From the IMG/VR virus record IMGVR_UViG_3300001848_000600, positions 1 through 45,432 of that record: DNA of 45,432 nt; one strand, given 5' to 3'. Positions 8,034 through 16,252 of this stretch are shown piece by piece. Within the stretch, counting starts at the first letter, position 1; each line of letters opens with the position of its first letter. The position numbers and the translations under genes are program-made. This DNA is from a virus. The notes under the pieces are model-generated. The model did no database searches and had not been told where the DNA came from. It saw only the letters and a program-made list of their open reading frames with translations.

Positions 8034-8282
8034 TTAAAAATCATTGATGGTGCTTTTTGTCAATCCTCGTGAATGTGTCTTTTTGATTTCACGCAATCTA
8101 TCACGAAAAGCATCATCTGGTTTACGTAAACCCATTCTAATACTATCTCCTAGAGCTGGAGCCTTCACTATTTGTTGTTGTATATGTTTATTCTTTTTTA
8201 AATATTTATCTCGTTCAGCAATACTCATCATTTCTTGCACAATATCGCCAGTTTCTGTGTTCAAAAATGTGTATATTGGCAT
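8034..8282 (-). CDS. FmdB-like conserved phage protein lacking zinc ligands
   Basis: 82 residues starting MPIYTFLNTETGDIVQE, with APALGDSIRMGLRKPDDAFRD near residue 50. The N-terminus resembles the FmdB zinc-ribbon family, but the usual Cys residues are absent. The APALGD...RMGLRKPDD block recurs in T4-superfamily phages as a conserved hypothetical. Function is unknown. It lies tightly between PhoH and another small gene. Confidence 0.75.
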   Translation of the reverse strand: MPIYTFLNTETGDIVQEMMSIAERDKYLKKNKHIQQQIVKAPALGDSIRMGLRKPDDAFRDRLREIKKTHSRGLTKSTINDF

Positions 8283-8285
8283 AAT

Positions 8286-8486
8286 TCAATACTTGCAATT
8301 TCTATAACTGAAAAAATCTTCTTCATCGTCAATATCCATAAGTCTGTCTACGTTTTTCGATCTAATCAAATTTCGCATACGTTTTTCGAATCGTTTCTGT
8401 TTACTCTGCATATGATTTACACCATAATCATCGCCATAATCATCGTATTGAATACGGCGATCGTCTCTGCTTCTAGATTTTCCCAT
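8286..8486 (-). CDS. Small charged hypothetical protein (66 aa)
   Basis: The product begins MGKSRSRDDRRIQYDDYGDD and is basic and then acidic, with no Cys-based or hydrophobic motif. It is packed between its neighbours (stop of the upstream gene at 8487), which supports it as part of the operon. No family recognised. Confidence 0.6.
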   Translation of the reverse strand: MGKSRSRDDRRIQYDDYGDDYGVNHMQSKQKRFEKRMRNLIRSKNVDRLMDIDDEEDFFSYRNCKY

Positions 8487-8897
8487 TTAAATAAGCCCCG
8501 GAAATGCTTTATTGATGATATCTTTTGTTACACCTGGATATGGCAAATTTTTGTCTTTCATGTGCAATAACAATTTTGCATCGTCTTTATCTACCGATTC
8601 TAACAATTCGATGAACAAAGATTCTCTACGAATTTGTTTCAAATTTGGATTTCCATTTTTTGTAAACAAATATAAACGTCTATATTCCGAATACAAAATA
8701 TTTTGCTGATCCACCAAATCGTTTTCTTTATAGGGCGGATTTCCTTCAGGCAGCTGCCACTCAATCGATGGATCGAGAGCACCTTTCAAAATACCACGAA
8801 GAACGTTGCTATCGTTTTGCCTAAGCCAACCAATACGCATTTTTTCGTCTTTTATTTCTGAAGCCTTTTTCAGTATTTCGCTTATACCAAGTTTCAT
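8487..8897 (-). CDS. DUF6433 family protein
   Basis: 136 residues from ATG 8897 (MKLGISEILKKASE). Conserved features are RIGWLRQNDSNVLRGILKGA, WQLPEGNPPYKEND, EYRRLYLF, NPNLKQIRRESLFIELLESV and the C-terminal AFPGLI. These match a conserved family of T4-like phages (DUF6433) of unknown function, often next to RNase H as here. A TTG four codons upstream is possible, but the GGAG spacing is poor for both starts. Four bases separate it from the RNase H stop. Confidence 0.8.
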   Translation of the reverse strand: MKLGISEILKKASEIKDEKMRIGWLRQNDSNVLRGILKGALDPSIEWQLPEGNPPYKENDLVDQQNILYSEYRRLYLFTKNGNPNLKQIRRESLFIELLESVDKDDAKLLLHMKDKNLPYPGVTKDIINKAFPGLI

Positions 8898-8901
8898 TTT
8901 T

Positions 8902-9756
8902 TTACACAAAGTCTCCTATATTTTCTGTGAGATTTCTTAGTCTATTAGCAATAAAATAGTTCAACAAGTTTGGACTTTTCTTATTTTCTTGATTATCAAA
9001 GCTTTCCATAACTTGAAGTTTGATTCTATTAGGTATTTGAGATAAATCGATAAGTGTTTTATTGCGAGTATAATTTCTAAAACATTCATGATCGAATTTA
9101 CCAATCAAATTTGTATTCATCAATGCATCCATTCGTTTTTTAGTGAGAGGCTTCTGTCTTTCGTTTATAACAAAACAATTGTCAGAAGACAAAACGTTTG
9201 GAATACCATCGCTTACGTCGCCCTTCAAAATATGTTCTTCCAAAAATTTATCAGGATCATTGCATTTTATATATTTCTTCAAAACCGGATTATATTGTGT
9301 TACATTTATGTATTTTTGAAGTTGTTGAAAATCTTTGTCTCCGCTTAGAATAAGAATTTTCTCCGAAGTATTTCCAAATTCTTCACAAAGAGTTCCAATG
9401 ATATCGTCAGCTTCCGCCGATTCAATATCGATAATTCTATAAGGAAAGTTTTCCTTCAATTCAGAACGAATTTTGTTCAGACATTCGAAAATATCTTTCC
9501 AATTCAATTCGGATTCTGTCTGAGATTTCTTGCGATTTGCTTTATAATAAGGAAAGACATGCTTGCGCCAGTAATTTCTGTTGTCGCAGGCAATAATCAA
9601 TTCACCGTATTCGTCGGCAAACTTAGTTTTATACATACGAATAGAATTCAATACCATATGTCTTACCATTGGTTCATCTATCCGAGCATTTGTATGATTT
9701 CCAAGTTGTGCCATAATATTCGATAACATAACTTGTGAAAAATCGAGAATAATAAT
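8902..9756 (-). CDS. rnh: T4-type RNase H (FEN-family 5'-3' nuclease), probable ATT start
   Basis: Removes RNA primers from lagging-strand fragments. Motifs: IIACDNRNYWRKHVFPYYKANR, ESAEADDIIGTL, ILSGDKDFQQLQ, and the helix-hairpin region ending in NLTENIGDFV. The first in-frame ATG (9729) would omit the N-terminal ILDFSQ, whose Asp is a metal ligand in this family (T4 RNase H D19). The frame is open upstream only to TGA 9777-9775. The only plausible starts there are ATT codons (9756, 9753, 9750), with GGAG at 9768-9765 about 8 bases ahead. I therefore extend the gene to ATT 9756, giving 284 residues. The start remains an inference. Confidence 0.85.
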   Translation of the reverse strand: MIILDFSQVMLSNIMAQLGNHTNARIDEPMVRHMVLNSIRMYKTKFADEYGELIIACDNRNYWRKHVFPYYKANRKKSQTESELNWKDIFECLNKIRSELKENFPYRIIDIESAEADDIIGTLCEEFGNTSEKILILSGDKDFQQLQKYINVTQYNPVLKKYIKCNDPDKFLEEHILKGDVSDGIPNVLSSDNCFVINERQKPLTKKRMDALMNTNLIGKFDHECFRNYTRNKTLIDLSQIPNRIKLQVMESFDNQENKKSPNLLNYFIANRLRNLTENIGDFV

Positions 9757-9774
9757 AACACTTACTCCATAATA

Positions 9775-10164
9775 TCAATTAGAATTATCGGCATTTTTGT
9801 TTATAATAATTGAAAGATTATCTGTCAATTTTAAATTGCCTTCATCGTCCTCATCGAAAAAACTGGTCGATATAATCTGAAGAGGATGACCTAAACTATA
9901 ACATTTCAATAAAAAAGACCTGATAGATTCTACAATCAGACATCCATCTTTATATAAAGATGGATCGCTATCGATGTTTGGATAGAATCCTAATACCGAT
10001 AAACTATTGAAAAGCATAGGCAATACTGCATCAATACTTTCTTGAATATGAATGAATCTAAGATTTTCGATGTTATCGCAAATTTCCTCTTCACTAAGAT
10101 GTTGAGTGATCTTAGACTTAGGATTACCTGGAAATTTTATAATGTTGTCGATAATATCATTCAT
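9775..10164 (-). CDS. Conserved hypothetical protein (129 aa)
   Basis: The product has LSEEEICDNIENLRFIHIQE, then AVLPMLFNSLSVLGFYP and ESIRSFLLKCYSLGHPLQ, and an acidic segment before the C-terminus. The pattern resembles small conserved proteins beside RNase H in T4-like phages, but I cannot name a family. The upstream sequence has no ribosome-binding site, and a sigma70-like -10 box ends only 7 bases before the ATG, suggesting a leaderless transcript. A late promoter lies 41 bases upstream. Confidence 0.7.
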   Translation of the reverse strand: MNDIIDNIIKFPGNPKSKITQHLSEEEICDNIENLRFIHIQESIDAVLPMLFNSLSVLGFYPNIDSDPSLYKDGCLIVESIRSFLLKCYSLGHPLQIISTSFFDEDDEGNLKLTDNLSIIINKNADNSN

Positions 10165-10171
10165 GATTAGT

Positions 10172-10200
10172 AATATAACACTTATTTTTTACACTGTCAA
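10172..10200 (-). promoter_or_regulatory. Sigma70-like promoter giving a probable leaderless mRNA
   Basis: Minus strand TTGACA (10200-10195), 17-base spacer, TATATT (10177-10172). Transcription would begin at or next to the ATG at 10164, which lacks a Shine-Dalgarno sequence. Confidence 0.55.
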
Positions 10201-10204
10201 TCAT

Positions 10205-10212
10205 TATTTATA
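10205..10212 (-). promoter_or_regulatory. Late promoter TATAAATA upstream of the 129-aa gene
   Basis: A perfect TATAAATA on the minus strand overlaps the end of gmhA, 41 bases before ATG 10164. It would allow late transcription of the RNase H/PhoH group. Confidence 0.5.
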
Positions 10213-10786
10213 ATACCAGAGAATTTTTATTCAAAGAATTTAAATATCTCATTTTTTGAGATATAGAATGCAATATCATCATATGAGTATCTTCAACAAC
10301 TCCATAATTTGCAGAAGGAATATGAATAGAAACATCTGCAATTTCTTTTGCTTCTCCACCGGTAAATCCAGTAAGAGCAAAAGTCTTCATTCCTTTTGCT
10401 TTTGCCCTATTCAAACCATTTATAATATTCTTTGAATTGCCGCTTGAAGAAATAGCAATTGCAATATCGTCTGAATTCGCGCCAATAAAATCCAATTGTT
10501 GCGAAAATATTTCATGGTATCCAATATCGTTTGCTATAGCTGTGATCAAAGGCATATTTGAAGATAAACTCACTGCCTTGACTCTTATACCGGTATCGAG
10601 TCTTACGCCTTTGGATATATCGCATACCCAATGTTCGGCAATTGCAGCAGAACCACCATTTCCAAACAAATATACTGTAGGATTTCCTGACAATATCGAA
10701 TTATACAATGTATCTACCGATTCTGCATTGACAAAATGCAATGCAGATGAAATGTTTTGTCTATAAGTTTCAAAATTTGTAATCAT
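10208..10786 (-). CDS. gmhA: Sedoheptulose-7-phosphate isomerase (GmhA-like, SIS domain)
   Basis: 192 residues, the full GmhA length. It converts sedoheptulose 7-phosphate to D-glycero-D-manno-heptose 7-phosphate, the first step of nucleotide-heptose synthesis. Motifs: FGNGGSAAIAEHWVCDISKG, ITAIANDIGYHEIF, AIAISSSGNSKNII and VEDTHMMILHSISQ, placing the SIS fold across the protein and the metal-binding His/Glu residues near the C-terminus. ATGA overlap with hddA upstream shows one operon. A generic sugar-phosphate isomerase is possible, but pairing with HddA favours heptose. Confidence 0.9.
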   Translation of the reverse strand: MITNFETYRQNISSALHFVNAESVDTLYNSILSGNPTVYLFGNGGSAAIAEHWVCDISKGVRLDTGIRVKAVSLSSNMPLITAIANDIGYHEIFSQQLDFIGANSDDIAIAISSSGNSKNIINGLNRAKAKGMKTFALTGFTGGEAKEIADVSIHIPSANYGVVEDTHMMILHSISQKMRYLNSLNKNSLVL

Positions 10787-11757
10787 ATTGTTATAGCGGA
10801 GCTTCCCATATCTGTAAAATTGAAGTGAAATCTTCTATATTCTTTCATTTTCGATTTAACGCTATCTTGATATTTTTGTGGCACATAAAATAACATATAT
10901 CCACCGCCACCAGCACCTAACAATTTACCTCCCAATGCACCAGCAGACATTGCAGTTTCATACATATCGTCTATATGTTCATTTGTAATATTTGGTGCCA
11001 ATTCTCGTTTCAATATCCATCCTTCATGCAACAACGATCCAAAATCGTCAATCTTATTGTGCTTAAGATAATCGATAGATTGTTTTGCCAATTCTACCAT
11101 GATTTTAGTATTTTCAAAGGTTTTACTGTTGGTTGAAATCATGTTTACTTGATTGGACAATATGTCGGATGTTTTTCTTGTAATTCCTGTATTGTAACAC
11201 AATAAATTTTCATTCAATGTTTTAATATTCGAAGTTTTCATTCCCAATGGAATAACTTCTACACCATCGTTATAAAAATGCATTGCATTGAATCCACCAT
11301 ATGCCGCAGCATATTGATCCTGTTTTCCAATGGGTTCTCTACATTTTTCAATTTCGATATCGCAAGCCATTTCAGCCAAATCTTTTTTATTATAATCGTA
11401 TTTCAAATGATTATAAATTCCATTGATTAAACCTACAGTATAAGACGAACTTGAACCTAAACCAGAACCATTTGTCGTTATATCAGAAAAACTTACAATT
11501 TCTATATTCGATTTGACGTTGAAATGCTTCAATATTTCCTTAGCACGAGTATGCTTTACATTTTCAACATCATTTACTTGTTCGAATTCTGAATATATAA
11601 CCTTTATATGTCTAGGTTCGCATTTGTTTATGGCAATTTGAATATGTTTATTTATAGATGTAGATACTACCAATCCTGGCGATTTTTCAAAAAATGCTGG
11701 AATGTCACTTCCTCCACCAAAAAATGACAATCTCAATGGAGTTTTCGTAACAATCAT
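10783..11757 (-). CDS. hddA: D-glycero-D-manno-heptose 7-phosphate kinase (HddA-like GHMP kinase)
   Basis: 324 residues. GHMP signatures: N-terminal TPLRLSFFGGGSDIPAFFE, the ATP-binding GSGLGSSSSYTVGLING, and C-terminal LGGKLLGAGGGGYMLFYVP. CREPIGKQDQYAAAYGG is characteristic of HddA-type kinases, which phosphorylate heptose 7-phosphate at C1. Overlaps its neighbours by 4 bases on both sides. Together with GmhA it gives heptose 1,7-bisphosphate; a GmhB phosphatase is not seen in the cassette and may come from the host. Confidence 0.9.
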   Translation of the reverse strand: MIVTKTPLRLSFFGGGSDIPAFFEKSPGLVVSTSINKHIQIAINKCEPRHIKVIYSEFEQVNDVENVKHTRAKEILKHFNVKSNIEIVSFSDITTNGSGLGSSSSYTVGLINGIYNHLKYDYNKKDLAEMACDIEIEKCREPIGKQDQYAAAYGGFNAMHFYNDGVEVIPLGMKTSNIKTLNENLLCYNTGITRKTSDILSNQVNMISTNSKTFENTKIMVELAKQSIDYLKHNKIDDFGSLLHEGWILKRELAPNITNEHIDDMYETAMSAGALGGKLLGAGGGGYMLFYVPQKYQDSVKSKMKEYRRFHFNFTDMGSSAITI

Positions 11758-12773
11758 CGGCGATTTGTTGTGCTATATGAAAACATCATTTTTGGAATGT
11801 TTCTGTTTTCAGGATTTGGATATATGGAAAGCAATTCCTCAAGCATATCTTTCCATTGATCCGCTATTCGATTTGCATTGTACCTGTAATTGGCATATCC
11901 CTTTTGCAATTGCAATTTGCTTTCCGGAAAATTTTTATTTTGTATAGCCAATATAGCATTTTCCAACTTTTCATAAAACATTCTAGCATGCAACTGTTGA
12001 TCCGCATGGAATTGATACATTTCTGTTAAATTTCCGGATGTATCCGATAGTCCAGCCAAATTGGGATGCACGCAAATACATCCAGATGACATTGCTTCTA
12101 TCAAAGACCTTGAATTGCATTCCATCCATATGGATGGATATGAAAAAATATCAGCGGCGGCAACAGTTTTTCTAACTTCTTCATTTGCAGCATAGCCATG
12201 ATATACAATTTGCGGGTGTTGCCTGCAAGTTTCATATAAAGGCTCGTATTGCTTATCCATTTCTTCCCATCCATAAATTTTGAAACTAGAAAATACATCA
12301 AGATGGATATTGGGATATTTCTTGGCCAATTCGACAAAAACGGGAACAAGTAATGACAAACCTCGTTGAGGAGTCGAAGTATAAACAAGACGAATTTTAC
12401 CATCGTTTGGCTTAGCATCTATAATTTCTTTTTCTGTAAATGGAACTATTGGTGTATCTAAAACAATCAATTTATTGGTTGGTTGTATATTTAACTTAGA
12501 CAAAAACGAATTATATTGCCAATTTCCACAAAAAACAATTTTATGAAATCTGTCTTGACTTGTTTTTTCTTTAAGATGATTTGTTTCAGGATCTTCCGGG
12601 AGATCATGTAAATGATATATACGGATTTTATCATCATTTAAATGAGTAACTCTAGATGGAATGATTTGGAAATCTTCTAGTAAATCAGTTGGCAATAATG
12701 ATTGCAATTGGCGTGATACTTGTTCAGTACCTCCATTAGATTTCTCTTGCATTTCTGTGTAATAAAAACCCAT
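11754..12773 (-). CDS. Glycosyltransferase, GT4/GT-B-like
   Basis: 339 residues. The C-terminal half has IRLVYTSTPQRGLSLL, IVYHGYAANEEVRKTVAAAD and SYPSIWMECNSRSLIEAMSSGC, the GT4 nucleotide-sugar site with the E-x7-E arrangement. The N-terminus has NGGTEQVSRQL. It would transfer a sugar, plausibly the heptose made by this cassette, to an acceptor that cannot be read from sequence (LPS, virion protein or DNA). ATGA overlap with hddA. Confidence 0.85.
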   Translation of the reverse strand: MGFYYTEMQEKSNGGTEQVSRQLQSLLPTDLLEDFQIIPSRVTHLNDDKIRIYHLHDLPEDPETNHLKEKTSQDRFHKIVFCGNWQYNSFLSKLNIQPTNKLIVLDTPIVPFTEKEIIDAKPNDGKIRLVYTSTPQRGLSLLVPVFVELAKKYPNIHLDVFSSFKIYGWEEMDKQYEPLYETCRQHPQIVYHGYAANEEVRKTVAAADIFSYPSIWMECNSRSLIEAMSSGCICVHPNLAGLSDTSGNLTEMYQFHADQQLHARMFYEKLENAILAIQNKNFPESKLQLQKGYANYRYNANRIADQWKDMLEELLSIYPNPENRNIPKMMFSYSTTNRR

Positions 12774-12846
12774 TTTTAAAAAAACTCCATTTTATAATCA
12801 GCTAATATGAAAAGATGGCACTTTGATAGATGTAGAAATTAAAACA
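12774..12846. other. Short intergenic gap in the glycan operon
   Basis: The 73 bases between the epimerase stop and the glycosyltransferase start contain the GGAG for the latter (about 11 bases from its ATG). No promoter or hairpin is evident. Confidence 0.4.
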
Positions 12847-13815
12847 TCATATTTTTCTATACTCCATCGCAGAATTTATCATATAATCTAAATCGTCATG
12901 CAAATAATTGAAACCAGTTTCACGGATAAATTTGTCATTATTTGCCACAAGATATTGTGGATCACCTTCTCTTCTAGGACCAATTTCTGTTTTTATATTT
13001 CCAACCAGTTCTTGAAATTTATTCACGATTTGATTTACAGAAAATCCTTTAGAAGAACCTAAATTGTATGAGTTGAAATAAGGAAATTCTGTTTGTCTTA
13101 AAATATTATCCATGTGTATCATAGCTCTTGCAATATCGATAACATGGACATAATCTCGTATGCAAGTACCATCAGGTGTCATATAATCGTTGCCATTTAT
13201 AATAAATGTTTCAGAATTTTTATAACAATCGATAAGTCTATTTAAAATGTGAGGAGTATTTGGCAATTGTCCTACATCTTCATATGCGCCTGCAACATTG
13301 AAAAATCTAAATGCGACAGATTTCCAATTCATTTTATCGTAACATGACCGAATCATTTGTTCGGTCATAAGTTTCGATAATCCATAATTGTTTGGAGGAA
13401 CAAGAAAACTTATATCTTCATAACAGGCAATATCTGTTATAGCATATGTTGCGGCAGTACTTGCAAAAATAAACCTTCTATCTTTACCAATATTATTCAT
13501 GAGCGATGTAGTTTTAGCAGTATTGTTATTGAAATAAAGCAAAGGATCGAAAGCGCTTGGTCCCAAAAGACTCGATGCCGCTAAATGAAAAACTGTAGCA
13601 TCTTCAAATCTATCTAAAATCGCATTGGTACGAGTGCTTTTTATATCGCACAAAAAGGATTCATCTACATATTTATTTCGTTTATCGTAGATATCGTATA
13701 CCGATCTTGAATCGGTATCTATACCAACAACATAGTAATCGTTTTCTTTGAGAAGTTTGGTCAATACATTTCCAATATAACCAAAATAACCAGTAACTAT
13801 TGCACGTTTTTCCAT
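12847..13815 (-). CDS. NAD-dependent sugar epimerase (GalE-like SDR)
   Basis: 322 residues. The Rossmann start TGYFGYIGNVLTKLLKEND, LAASSLLGPS, FASTAATYA, the catalytic Tyr-Lys in NNYGLSKLMTEQ, and GTCIRDYVHVIDIARA are those of UDP-hexose 4-epimerases. It most likely interconverts a nucleotide sugar used by the neighbouring glycosyltransferase. UDP-glucose/galactose is the usual substrate of this family, but heptose or uronate epimerases look alike. Confidence 0.85.
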   Translation of the reverse strand: MEKRAIVTGYFGYIGNVLTKLLKENDYYVVGIDTDSRSVYDIYDKRNKYVDESFLCDIKSTRTNAILDRFEDATVFHLAASSLLGPSAFDPLLYFNNNTAKTTSLMNNIGKDRRFIFASTAATYAITDIACYEDISFLVPPNNYGLSKLMTEQMIRSCYDKMNWKSVAFRFFNVAGAYEDVGQLPNTPHILNRLIDCYKNSETFIINGNDYMTPDGTCIRDYVHVIDIARAMIHMDNILRQTEFPYFNSYNLGSSKGFSVNQIVNKFQELVGNIKTEIGPRREGDPQYLVANNDKFIRETGFNYLHDDLDYMINSAMEYRKI

Positions 13816-13818
13816 AGA

Positions 13819-14433
13819 TTATTGAATCTCATTCACTTTTGTATAAGTAGCATTTATACTAGTATATCTACCATATTCAGAAATAATATCAGAGCGTATG
13901 AATCCATATTTTGAAAAAATATCGTTCCACCAAGTTTCTTCTTTCAATGTTACATGATAATTTTCATCAGGAAATGTTGCTATACCAACAATAAAATGAC
14001 CATTCATATTGAGATGATTGTTTACATTTATAAACAATTGATGCAAATCTTTTTCATATATATGTTCTAGAACATCGAACGCCGAAATTGCATCGAATTT
14101 TATTATTTGTTCAGAATCATCTACAATTTTAAATGGTTTAGTTATATCTGCCGTAAAAAGATTATGGGGAATATTATTCCATTCTCCAGTTTTATTCTTA
14201 AATCCATAATCGCTACCATCTATGCCAATTGCAAAAATATTATTTTTTATAAATTGCGATACAAATCCACCACCGGCACAACCCAAATCCAAATATTTCA
14301 TGTTTGGGCCCAATTTACGAATCAAATTTCTAACATATAAACCGTTTTTTGTATTATCTTGTTTAGTTCCCTTTGGATTTGTATGATCATAGCTTTCACA
14401 TGCTATTGGAAAATCTGTCAATAATTTATGCAT
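13819..14433 (-). CDS. SAM-dependent methyltransferase (class I)
   Basis: 204 residues. Motif I YLDLGCAGGGFVSQFI, acidic residue at the end of strand 2 (IGIDGSDYG), and FDAISAFDVLEHI followed by NGHFIVGIATFP. This is the 2-polyprenyl/UbiG-type fold common in glycan clusters, where it O-methylates a sugar or lipid. Overlaps the nucleotidyltransferase by 8 bases. The target is unknown. Confidence 0.85.
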   Translation of the reverse strand: MHKLLTDFPIACESYDHTNPKGTKQDNTKNGLYVRNLIRKLGPNMKYLDLGCAGGGFVSQFIKNNIFAIGIDGSDYGFKNKTGEWNNIPHNLFTADITKPFKIVDDSEQIIKFDAISAFDVLEHIYEKDLHQLFINVNNHLNMNGHFIVGIATFPDENYHVTLKEETWWNDIFSKYGFIRSDIISEYGRYTSINATYTKVNEIQ

Positions 14434-14836
14434 TTTTTATCCTTTCTCTAAGTTCCGAAGAACTCCATCCATGTTCACGGGAAAAATAAATCAATCCAAT
14501 TCCCTTATTTTTACAAACGTTTTTGCCGGTAAATTCATTTGAGTTATAATCGTCTCCAAGGAATCTTAAATGTATATCGGTAGTAATCAATATATTGATT
14601 AAATCTTTTTCCGTATCATAAGGAATAATATCATCGACATATTTTGTAGATGATAGTTGCAACCATCTTTCATATAAACTTTGAATCGGTTTATTCTTTT
14701 CTGGTCTTTCTATAGATGGATCGCTATGCAAACCAACTATAAGACGATTGCATTTCATTTTGCATGATTTAAAAAGAGAAATATGCCCTGGATGAAGTAA
14801 ATCGAAAGTACCGCATGTAAAACCAATAGTAGTCAT
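14426..14836 (-). CDS. Cytidylyltransferase-family nucleotidyltransferase (HldE-C/TagD-like)
   Basis: 136 residues. GFTCGTFDLLHPGHISLF gives the HxGH nucleotide-binding site, and the C-terminus WSSSELRERIKNA corresponds to the ISSTxxxxRI motif. Families with this layout include the HldE adenylyltransferase domain (heptose 1-phosphate to ADP-heptose) and glycerol-3-phosphate cytidylyltransferase. Being the first gene of a cassette with gmhA and hddA, a role in activating heptose is the best guess. Confidence 0.8.
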   Translation of the reverse strand: MTTIGFTCGTFDLLHPGHISLFKSCKMKCNRLIVGLHSDPSIERPEKNKPIQSLYERWLQLSSTKYVDDIIPYDTEKDLINILITTDIHLRFLGDDYNSNEFTGKNVCKNKGIGLIYFSREHGWSSSELRERIKNA

Positions 14837-14847
14837 TTTTTTTATTT

Positions 14848-15219
14848 TTAAGCCTTACGATTGATAAATCGCTTCTTTATATTCTTAGCTTTGAAATATT
14901 CACGAACTAACTTTTCAACAACCGAACTGTCATATTCTTTGCAAGAAAAAACATCCAAATACAATTCATTCAATTCATTTACAAAATGACAACAGATATT
15001 GCTTGTTTCAATAAGTTGAACCAGCGTAAATCCAGCTTTGTCTCCACTGCCAAAATCTACAATTTGTGGTTCCCCATAAGCTACCATATCGATATCGTTT
15101 ACCAATTGCTTAGCAAAATTATAAACATTGGTATAATTCGTAATCAATTCATAATCGCATTCAGATGCATCTATGATAGTGTGATATCCCCACCAAGATT
15201 GTTTTTGTGTTTCAGTCAT
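14848..15219 (-). CDS. S-adenosylmethionine decarboxylase-like protein, degenerate
   Basis: 123 residues from ATG 15219. The SpeD fold is suggested by WGYHTIIDASECD, VDFGSGDKAGFTLVQLIETSN and ICCHFVNELNELYLDVFSC. In true SpeD the processing site is SESHIS with HTWPE and a downstream CG. Here the Ser of the cleavage site is replaced (ETSN, ICCH), so autocatalytic pyruvoyl formation is doubtful. It may be a regulatory or structural paralogue of the canonical SpeD at 43549-43902. The TTG start at 15237 is less likely. Confidence 0.65.
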   Translation of the reverse strand: MTETQKQSWWGYHTIIDASECDYELITNYTNVYNFAKQLVNDIDMVAYGEPQIVDFGSGDKAGFTLVQLIETSNICCHFVNELNELYLDVFSCKEYDSSVVEKLVREYFKAKNIKKRFINRKA

Positions 15220-15233
15220 CAACTTAATTCCCA

Positions 15234-15524
15234 TCAATAATTATCTATAATTTGAACATAAAGAACGCTATCTATACGAAACGATCTCCAGCCATTTGCT
15301 ACAACATCCCAAGCTGCAATGACATCTGGATTTTTAACATGAAAATCATTTTCTTCACGTTGTTCTTCTAAATTTCTTTGATAAAGTTCTGGCAACAAAT
15401 GTGTTTGTAGAGTACAACGCATTATGCGTTGTTCACCATTTACTTTAGTAAAATGAACTTCAATAACATGTTCACGAAGGTCCTTAAGCAAAGTATCGCG
15501 TGAATACTGACCACTTTTCATCAT
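15234..15524 (-). CDS. WYL_2/SH3-barrel-like conserved phage protein
   Basis: 96 residues. VIEVHFTKVNGEQRIMRCTL, PELYQRN and AAWDVVANGWRSFRIDSV match the small T4-like family annotated as WYL_2 (Sm/SH3-like barrel), of unknown function. AGGA lies 8 bases before ATG. The stop is just upstream of the SpeD-like gene. Confidence 0.75.
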   Translation of the reverse strand: MMKSGQYSRDTLLKDLREHVIEVHFTKVNGEQRIMRCTLQTHLLPELYQRNLEEQREENDFHVKNPDVIAAWDVVANGWRSFRIDSVLYVQIIDNY

Positions 15525-15539
15525 ATTATATATCCTTAT

Positions 15540-15800
15540 TTATTCAGTAAGAAATACTTCTGTAGAATTGGCATGATTCAATGAAATATGTTCATTCAAT
15601 TCTGTATAACCGCCAATATAAAATCCATCGATAACAATTACTGGAAAGGATTTTGCAGATGGAAATTTAGAAAGCAGTATTTCTCTCGTAAAATCTTTAC
15701 CAAGTTTATATTCCTGAAAGGAAATATTATTTTCTATCAATAGAAATTTGGATCTTGTGCAATAATTGCAATTATCCTTTGTGTATAGTTCGAATTTCAT
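15540..15800 (-). CDS. Glutaredoxin
   Basis: 86 residues. Active site CNYC within YTKDNCNYCTRSK, conserved SFPVIVIDGFYIGGYTEL (cis-Pro and GG glutathione-binding loop). It can supply electrons to the class I ribonucleotide reductase encoded further upstream in the same strand, as T4 NrdC does. It overlaps the upstream gene by one base (TAATG). Confidence 0.9.
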   Translation of the reverse strand: MKFELYTKDNCNYCTRSKFLLIENNISFQEYKLGKDFTREILLSKFPSAKSFPVIVIDGFYIGGYTELNEHISLNHANSTEVFLTE

Positions 15801-16252
15801 TACGAAATAGCCTCTGTACCGCCAGCTCCAACAACAGTATATCGTTCGTTGTAATTGGAAAGTTCGGCAAAATAAGAAGTAAATTTGCTCACGGCTTCTT
15901 CAAAAGTCTTTGCCCAAACAAGGCGTTCTTGTTCAGCAAATACAGAATCAGATCCAATTGCATCTCTTCGAACTCTGCCCTTTATAAGGAAAAGAGTATT
16001 GAAAGAATCTTCATTTACTGCCGGCAAGGCAATCATATTTGGTGTAGCTACTGGGTCAGTATCTGGTATAGAATTCTTTGGCTTCAGAGGATACTTCAGT
16101 CCCTTATTCCAAGGAACTTTCTTAGGTTTATCCGATTCTACATTTACATTTGCAGTTCCATTCATAACCGCAGTATAAAGAGCATCGTTATCGCCCTCTG
16201 TTTCATAATCGAATTCTCGTGGAGAATTTTCTACTTTAGTTTCTTCTGGCAT
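15800..16252 (-). CDS. Conserved T4-like hypothetical protein (150 aa)
   Basis: Starts MPEETKVEN with GAGG six bases upstream; an ATG four codons earlier is less well placed. The first half is acidic; KKVPWNKGLKYPLKPKN follows; the second half has TLFLIKGRVRRDAIGSDSVF, LVWAKTFEEAVSKF and ERYTVVGAGGTEAIS. The C-terminal part resembles a recurrent T4-like phage domain, but I cannot assign a function. Overlaps the RlpA-like gene by 17 bases. Confidence 0.7.
   Translation of the reverse strand: MPEETKVENSPREFDYETEGDNDALYTAVMNGTANVNVESDKPKKVPWNKGLKYPLKPKNSIPDTDPVATPNMIALPAVNEDSFNTLFLIKGRVRRDAIGSDSVFAEQERLVWAKTFEEAVSKFTSYFAELSNYNERYTVVGAGGTEAIS

Noticed and set aside
15537-15544. AATAAATA as a late promoter for the WYL_2-like gene
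   Set aside because: It is only 13 bases from ATG and would place the transcript start within or after the ribosome-binding site.
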